Of a DNA stretch of 64,000 bases, positions 60,062 through 64,000 are shown one piece after another (the stretch's first letter is position 1; each line of letters begins with the position of its first letter). This DNA is from Microbacterium capsulatum (GTDB taxonomy: Bacteria; Actinomycetota; Actinomycetes; Actinomycetales; Microbacteriaceae): NCBI RefSeq assembly GCF_030865425.1, contig NZ_JAVFCB010000004.1:310001-374000 (forward strand), given 5' to 3'. Both the position numbers and the translations under genes were made by a program. Below the pieces are notes generated by a model. It was not told where the DNA came from. It was given only the letters and a program-made list of their open reading frames with translations, and did not search any database.

Positions 60062-60991
60062 ATGCACGATCACGCCCCCGCCACAGGGATCCGCTCCGCA
60101 GGGCACCGCCGCCTGCTCGCGATCTCCCTGACGCTGACCTGCGTGATCATGCTCGTGCAGGTCGTCGGAGCGATCCTGTCCGGGTCCCTCGCCCTGCTCG
60201 CGGACGCCGCGCACATGTTCACCGACGCGTCCGCCCTCGTCATCGCGCTGATCGCGAGCGCGGTCGCCGCCCGCCCCGCGGATGACCGGCGCACGTTCGG
60301 GTACCAGCGCGCAGAGGTGTTCGGGGCGCTGATCAATGCGATCATCCTGATCCTGCTGTCGGCCTGGGTGGCGTACGAGGGCGTGACCCGGCTGCTCCAC
60401 CCGACCGGGGTCCAGGTCGCGGGAACCCTCATGCTGATCGTCGCCGCGGTCGGTCTCGTCGCGAACGCGATCGCGATGTGGCTGCTCAGCGCCGCGCAGC
60501 GCACCAGCATCAACGTCCGCGGTGCCTACCTCGAGGTGATGGGCGACCTCATCGGCTCGGCCATGGTCATCGTCGCCGCGATCGTCATCGTCACCACCGG
60601 GTGGGCGCCCGCCGACGCGATCGCCTCGCTCCTGATCGCCGCCATGATCATCCCGCGTGCGATCTCGCTGCTGCGCGAGGTGTTCTCGGTGCTCGCCGAA
60701 TCCGCGCCGAAGGGCACCGCGGTGAGCGAGATCCGCGAGCACCTGCTCGACTACCCGGGCGTCACGGGCGTGCACGACGTGCACGTGTGGCAGCTGACCC
60801 GCGGCGCCCCGGTGTTCACCGCCCACGTGTCGGTCCAGCCGGACGCGCTCGAGAACGGGGGAGCCTCCACGCTGCTCACCCAGCTGCAGACCTGCCTCGA
60901 AGAGCACTTCGACGTCGAGCACTCCACGTTCCAGATCGAGCCGGACCGGTCCGGTCTCGGCAACGCGGACTGCGAGGCCACACACGCCTGA
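60062..60991 (+). CDS. Cation diffusion facilitator metal exporter
   Basis: Protein of 309 residues with six membrane helices and a C-terminal cytoplasmic domain, as in CzcD/ZitB-type exporters of zinc and related metals. The helix II metal site is H51-M-F-T-D55; the helix V site reads E158-V-M-G-D162 where many family members have HxxxD. The C-terminal domain has H-D-V-H-V-W-Q-L-T and H-V-S-V. A histidine-containing N-terminus (M-H-D-H-A) is present. The metal cannot be fixed. Confidence 0.85.
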   Translation: MHDHAPATGIRSAGHRRLLAISLTLTCVIMLVQVVGAILSGSLALLADAAHMFTDASALVIALIASAVAARPADDRRTFGYQRAEVFGALINAIILILLSAWVAYEGVTRLLHPTGVQVAGTLMLIVAAVGLVANAIAMWLLSAAQRTSINVRGAYLEVMGDLIGSAMVIVAAIVIVTTGWAPADAIASLLIAAMIIPRAISLLREVFSVLAESAPKGTAVSEIREHLLDYPGVTGVHDVHVWQLTRGAPVFTAHVSVQPDALENGGASTLLTQLQTCLEEHFDVEHSTFQIEPDRSGLGNADCEATHA

Positions 60992-61006
60992 CCGCCGCCG
61001 GGCGGC

Positions 61007-63037
61007 TCAGCCCTCGACGACGACCTCGTCCGGTGTCTTGTCGGGCCGCAGCCCCCGCCAGCGCGAGTGACGCAGGACCCGATCCGGGGTCCAGTTCGAG
61101 AACTCGACCTCCCCGACGAGCTCGGGGCGCACCCAGAGCGCGTCCGACGCGTCGGCCTCGGGGACGCCGTCGACCGCGGGGGCGTCCGTGCGCAGCGGGT
61201 CCAGCAGGGCGCCGAGGTCTCGCAGCGCCCGGTCGGTGAACCCCGTGCCCACCCGGCCGACGTAGCTGAGGCCCGAGGGCAGGGTCGGATCCGGGATCGC
61301 GAGCAGCAGGGATCCGATCCGTCCCGCCCGATCGCCCCTGCCGGGACGGATCCCGACGACCACGACCTCCTGCGCCCGGGTGAGCTTGATCTTCAGCCAC
61401 CGCGGCGAGCGGCCGCCCGGGATGTAGCCGGACGCGGGATCCTTCACGACGACCCCTTCGAGGTCGAGCGCGCTGCTCGTCGCGAGGGCGGCGTCGACGT
61501 CGTCGAACACGGGCGGGACCACGACGGGGGCGGGCAGGTCGGCGGCGATCCGCTCGAGCAGCTCGCGGCGGTCGCGCAGCGGCAGCCCGGTGACGTCGTG
61601 CCCCTCGAGCCGCAGCAGGTCGAAGAGGTGGTAGCGGACCGGGGTGCGGATCACCTCCCGCTCGATCTCCCGCGCGCGGGTGAGGTGCATGCGATCCTGC
61701 AGCCGGGAGAAGCTCGGCCGGCCCGCGGCGTCGAAGGCGATGATCTCGCCGTCCACGACGGCCTCGCCGACCGCGAAGCCCGGCGCACCGTCGGCGGTCA
61801 GCTCGGGGTAGCGGTCGGTGATGTCGGTGCCGTTGCGGCCGCGCAGCCGGAACCGGCCGCCGCTCCACGTGCCGATCGCGCGGATCCCGTCCCACTTGAT
61901 CTCGGCCCAGCCCAGCCCGCGCGCGGTGCCGGGTGTGCCGTGCTCGGCCAGCATGGGCGCGTAGACCGGGAGCGGGGCGCCGTCGACGGCCGGTTCGGGG
62001 CGCATTTCGTCGTTTTGGGGCGCGGCCGGACCGGATCCTGCGGCATGGCGCGCCCCGAAACCGGAGTCTGCGCCCCGAATCTGCGGCCGGAGCGTCGGAA
62101 TCGGGGCCCGGGCCGGGCTCGGGGGAGGCGCCGTCGCCGCGAGTGGATCATGCGCCGACAGCGCCGCGAACGGATCCATCCCCGACTCGGCGCGCTCCAG
62201 CACCTCGTCGAAGCGCAGCTGGCGCAGATCCGGATCCTCCAGCTCCTCCCAGGCGCGGGGAGCGGCGACCCACGGCTGCGGGCGGCCGCGCAGGGAGTAC
62301 GGTGCGATCGTCGTCTTCTTGCCGTTGTTCTGGCTCCAGTCGAGGAACACCTTCCCGGCGCGCAGCGTCTTCGTCATCACGCTCGTGACGAGCGCGGGAT
62401 GATCGGTCTCGATCGCCCGGGCCAGCGCGTGCGCGATCGTGGAGATCTCGTCGCTCGTGCGGTCGCCGGGCAGCGCGGCGTACAAGTGGATCCCCTTGCT
62501 GCCGCTCGTCACGGGGACCGGATCCAGGCCCATCCCGGCGAGGATCCCGCGCGCGATGAGGGCCACCTCGGCGCACTGCGCGAGCGTCACGCCCGGCCCG
62601 GGATCCAGGTCCAGCACGAGCCGGTCGGGGTCGCCGCGTCCGCCGTCCGGGGCGAACCGCCACTGCGGGATGTGCAGCTCGATCGCGGCGACCTGCGCCA
62701 TCCAGACGAGGGTCGCGACCTCGTCCACGAGCGGATACTCCTTCGCACCGCCGGAGTGCGGGATCGGCAGCCGGCGGATCCACGACGGCGCGCCCGGCTC
62801 GAGCTGCTTGGCGAAGAACGACCCCTGCGGATCCGCGGCCGTGCCGACCCCCTCGACCCAGCGCTTGCGGGTGACCGGCCGGCCCGCGACGGCGGGCAGC
62901 AGGACCGGGGCGATCCTGGCGTAGTAGTCGATGACCTCGCCCTTGGTGGTGCCGGTCTCGGGGTAGACGACCTTGTCGAGGTTCGTGACGCGCAGACGCC
63001 GGTCGCCGATGCGCACGATCTGCGGGCCGTCTGCCAT
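61007..63037 (-). CDS. ligD: ATP-dependent DNA ligase D (polymerase-ligase form)
   Basis: Protein of 676 residues for non-homologous end joining. The N-terminal AEP polymerase domain (about 1-300) has V-I-D-Y-Y, L-V-L-D-L-D-P-G-P-G (about 139-148) and S-G-S-K-G-I-H-L-Y. The C-terminal ligase has the adenylated Lys K381 in E-I-K-W-D-G, V-V-D-G-E-I-I-A and G-V-V-V-K-D-P. The 3'-phosphoesterase domain of mycobacterial LigD is absent. The linker (about 316-349) is encoded by a REP-like palindrome. It is divergent from ku across 46 bases. Confidence 0.92.
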   Translation of the reverse strand: MADGPQIVRIGDRRLRVTNLDKVVYPETGTTKGEVIDYYARIAPVLLPAVAGRPVTRKRWVEGVGTAADPQGSFFAKQLEPGAPSWIRRLPIPHSGGAKEYPLVDEVATLVWMAQVAAIELHIPQWRFAPDGGRGDPDRLVLDLDPGPGVTLAQCAEVALIARGILAGMGLDPVPVTSGSKGIHLYAALPGDRTSDEISTIAHALARAIETDHPALVTSVMTKTLRAGKVFLDWSQNNGKKTTIAPYSLRGRPQPWVAAPRAWEELEDPDLRQLRFDEVLERAESGMDPFAALSAHDPLAATAPPPSPARAPIPTLRPQIRGADSGFGARHAAGSGPAAPQNDEMRPEPAVDGAPLPVYAPMLAEHGTPGTARGLGWAEIKWDGIRAIGTWSGGRFRLRGRNGTDITDRYPELTADGAPGFAVGEAVVDGEIIAFDAAGRPSFSRLQDRMHLTRAREIEREVIRTPVRYHLFDLLRLEGHDVTGLPLRDRRELLERIAADLPAPVVVPPVFDDVDAALATSSALDLEGVVVKDPASGYIPGGRSPRWLKIKLTRAQEVVVVGIRPGRGDRAGRIGSLLLAIPDPTLPSGLSYVGRVGTGFTDRALRDLGALLDPLRTDAPAVDGVPEADASDALWVRPELVGEVEFSNWTPDRVLRHSRWRGLRPDKTPDEVVVEG
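61990..62090. repeat. REP-like palindromic element inside ligD, copy B
   Basis: Begins CCGGTTCGGGGCGCATTTCG, with inner TTTTGGGGCGCG and GCGCGCCCCGAAA arms and an outer arm near 62070-62090. Read on the minus strand, GCGCCCCAAAACGA and TGCGCCCCGAACCGG match the intergenic copy at 46076-46110. It is translated as the interdomain linker of LigD. Confidence 0.8.
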
Positions 63038-63083
63038 GTCGTCAGGCTATCCCGCGGCTGCGCCGGTGGTGTGTACTGGTGCC

Positions 63084-63908
63084 ATGAGGACGATCTGGAA
63101 GGGCGCGCTCACCTTCGGCCTGGTCAACGTGCCGGTCAAGGTGTACTCGGCGACCGAGGATCACGACGTGTCGCTGCACCAGGTGCACGGCGCGGACGGC
63201 GGACGGATCCGCTACAAGCGGGTCTGCGAGGTGTGCGGCGAGACCGTCGCCTTCACGGACATCGACCGCGCCTATCAGGACGAGGCGCAGACCGTCGTGC
63301 TCACCAAGGACGACCTCGACGCGCTGCCCTCCGAGCGCAGCCGCGAGATCGACGTCGTCGAGTTCGTGCCGACCGATCAGATCGACCTGCTCACGCTCGA
63401 CAAGCCCTACTACCTCGAGCCGGACGGATCCTCGCCCAAGGCGTACGTGCTGCTGCGGAAGACCCTCGAGGCCACGGATCGCACCGCCATCGTGCGGTTC
63501 ACGCTGCGGCAGAAGACCCGGCTCGCCGCTCTGCGCGTGCGCGGCGACGTGCTCGTGCTGCAGACCCTGCTCTGGGCCGACGAGGTGCGCGAGGCCGACT
63601 TCCCGGCGCTGCAGGAGGACGTGAAGATCTCCGACAAGGAGCTCGAGCTGTCGGCGACGCTCGTCGAGGGGTTCTCCGCGGACTTCGACCCGGCCGCGTT
63701 CGTCGACGAGTACCAGGTCGAGCTGCGCACCCTCATCGAGGCGAAGATCGAGGCCGGCGAGGGATTCGAGGCCGCCGACGCGTTCGCTCCGACGGAGGAG
63801 CGCGGCGGCGAGGTCATCGACCTCATGGAGGCGCTGCGGGCCAGCGTCGAGCGGTCCAGGGCCGCCCGGGCGGGATCCGGGGAGGACGCCGAGCGCGACG
63901 CGGTCTGA
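63084..63908 (+). CDS. ku: Ku DNA end-binding protein
   Basis: Protein of 274 residues. M-R-T-I-W-K-G-A-L-T-F-G-L-V-N-V-P-V at the N-terminus, Y-K-R-V-C-E-V-C-G (zinc-like pair), K-P-Y-Y-L-E-P and L-Q-T-L-L-W-A-D-E-V-R are typical of bacterial Ku. The homodimer threads on broken DNA ends and recruits LigD, encoded divergently next to it. The C-terminus is short and only moderately basic. Confidence 0.95.
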   Translation: MRTIWKGALTFGLVNVPVKVYSATEDHDVSLHQVHGADGGRIRYKRVCEVCGETVAFTDIDRAYQDEAQTVVLTKDDLDALPSERSREIDVVEFVPTDQIDLLTLDKPYYLEPDGSSPKAYVLLRKTLEATDRTAIVRFTLRQKTRLAALRVRGDVLVLQTLLWADEVREADFPALQEDVKISDKELELSATLVEGFSADFDPAAFVDEYQVELRTLIEAKIEAGEGFEAADAFAPTEERGGEVIDLMEALRASVERSRAARAGSGEDAERDAV

Positions 63909-63909
63909 G

Positions 63910-64000
63910 TCAGGCCTCGGTCGCTTCGGTCGCTTCGACCGGCGCGCCGGTCGTCGACGCGGCGGCCTCCTTCTTCGCCTTGCGGCGCTCCGAGAAGTAG
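63910..64000 (-). CDS. C-terminal end of a gene cut by the window edge
   Basis: Open frame on the minus strand from the window edge to TGA at 63912-63910, giving Y-F-S-E-R-R-K-A-K-K-E-A-A-A-S-T-T-G-A and an acidic Thr/Glu/Ala end. Such a basic-then-acidic tail is common after the last helix of membrane transporters. Only about 29 codons are visible, so the family is unknown. Confidence 0.5.
   Translation of the reverse strand, partial: YFSERRKAKKEAAASTTGAPVEATEATEA

Overview
The window comes from a high-GC Gram-positive actinobacterium, most likely a Microbacteriaceae (Microbacterium-like) chromosome. The signs are an Lsr2 protein, a DUF222/13E12-type HNH protein, a DUF3039 protein, POL-LIG type LigD with Ku, frequent GTG starts and ATGA start/stop overlaps. 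Two blocks meet at about position 35394.

Block 1 (1 to about 35394) is the right-hand part of an integrated plasmid-like element; its left end lies outside the window. It ends at 35359-35394 in the 3' end of an initiator tRNA (tRNA-fMet), directly followed by what looks like the original tRNA terminator, so this is probably attR. It carries a replicase-family initiator (1332-2849), an FtsK/SpoIIIE (TraB-like) DNA translocase (23348-25552), a small serine recombinase (27927-28547), an Lsr2 silencer (19568-19897), ribbon-helix-helix and helix-turn-helix regulators, and a set of secreted, lipid-anchored or membrane proteins (15829-22880) including a sortase-like protein. This is the layout of an actinomycete integrative and conjugative element that moves double-stranded DNA with an FtsK-type pump. 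No tyrosine integrase is visible. Accessory cargo includes a type IIG/ISP-like restriction-modification protein (9486-12959), a NERD-nuclease gene pair (4385-5700), a translationally coupled operon of unknown small proteins bracketed by two HAD-like phosphatases (5849-8610), a third HAD-like protein plus a metallophosphoesterase (25643-27789), a minus-strand run of a protein kinase, a QAGRDI-motif membrane protein and an LPO_1073/Vpar_1526-like protein (29119-33565), and a five-zinc-ribbon protein fused to a GIY-YIG-like nuclease next to the attachment site (33784-35190).

The element also has much non-coding structure: two 142-bp direct repeats beside rep; a candidate small RNA antisense to the rep leader; a 91-bp interrupted palindrome and iteron-like repeats at 14522-14900; a nested hairpin region just downstream of the FtsK gene that could be the transfer locus; and a 14-bp perfect palindrome between the divergent FtsK and HAD genes. 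Several genes are very short, including a 20-codon gene with a near-perfect ribosome binding site and its own terminator (17776-17838), a 51-codon Cys/Trp-rich gene, a 44-codon gene and a 57-codon zinc-ribbon gene.

Block 2 (about 35395-64000) is ordinary chromosome of visibly higher GC. It holds envelope genes (polysaccharide deacetylase-glycosyltransferase fusion, two CDP-glycerol glycerophosphotransferase-like proteins, an ExoA-like glycosyltransferase, a nucleotidyltransferase), an HtrA protease, two MFS transporters, a nitrilase-family amidohydrolase, an aminotransferase, an ABC exporter, a nicotinate phosphoribosyltransferase, the murI-rph-rdgB cluster, a CDF metal exporter, and the ligD/ku non-homologous end-joining pair. 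It also has a six-copy 24-bp tandem repeat and related REP-like palindromes, one of which sits inside the ligD reading frame as the interdomain linker.
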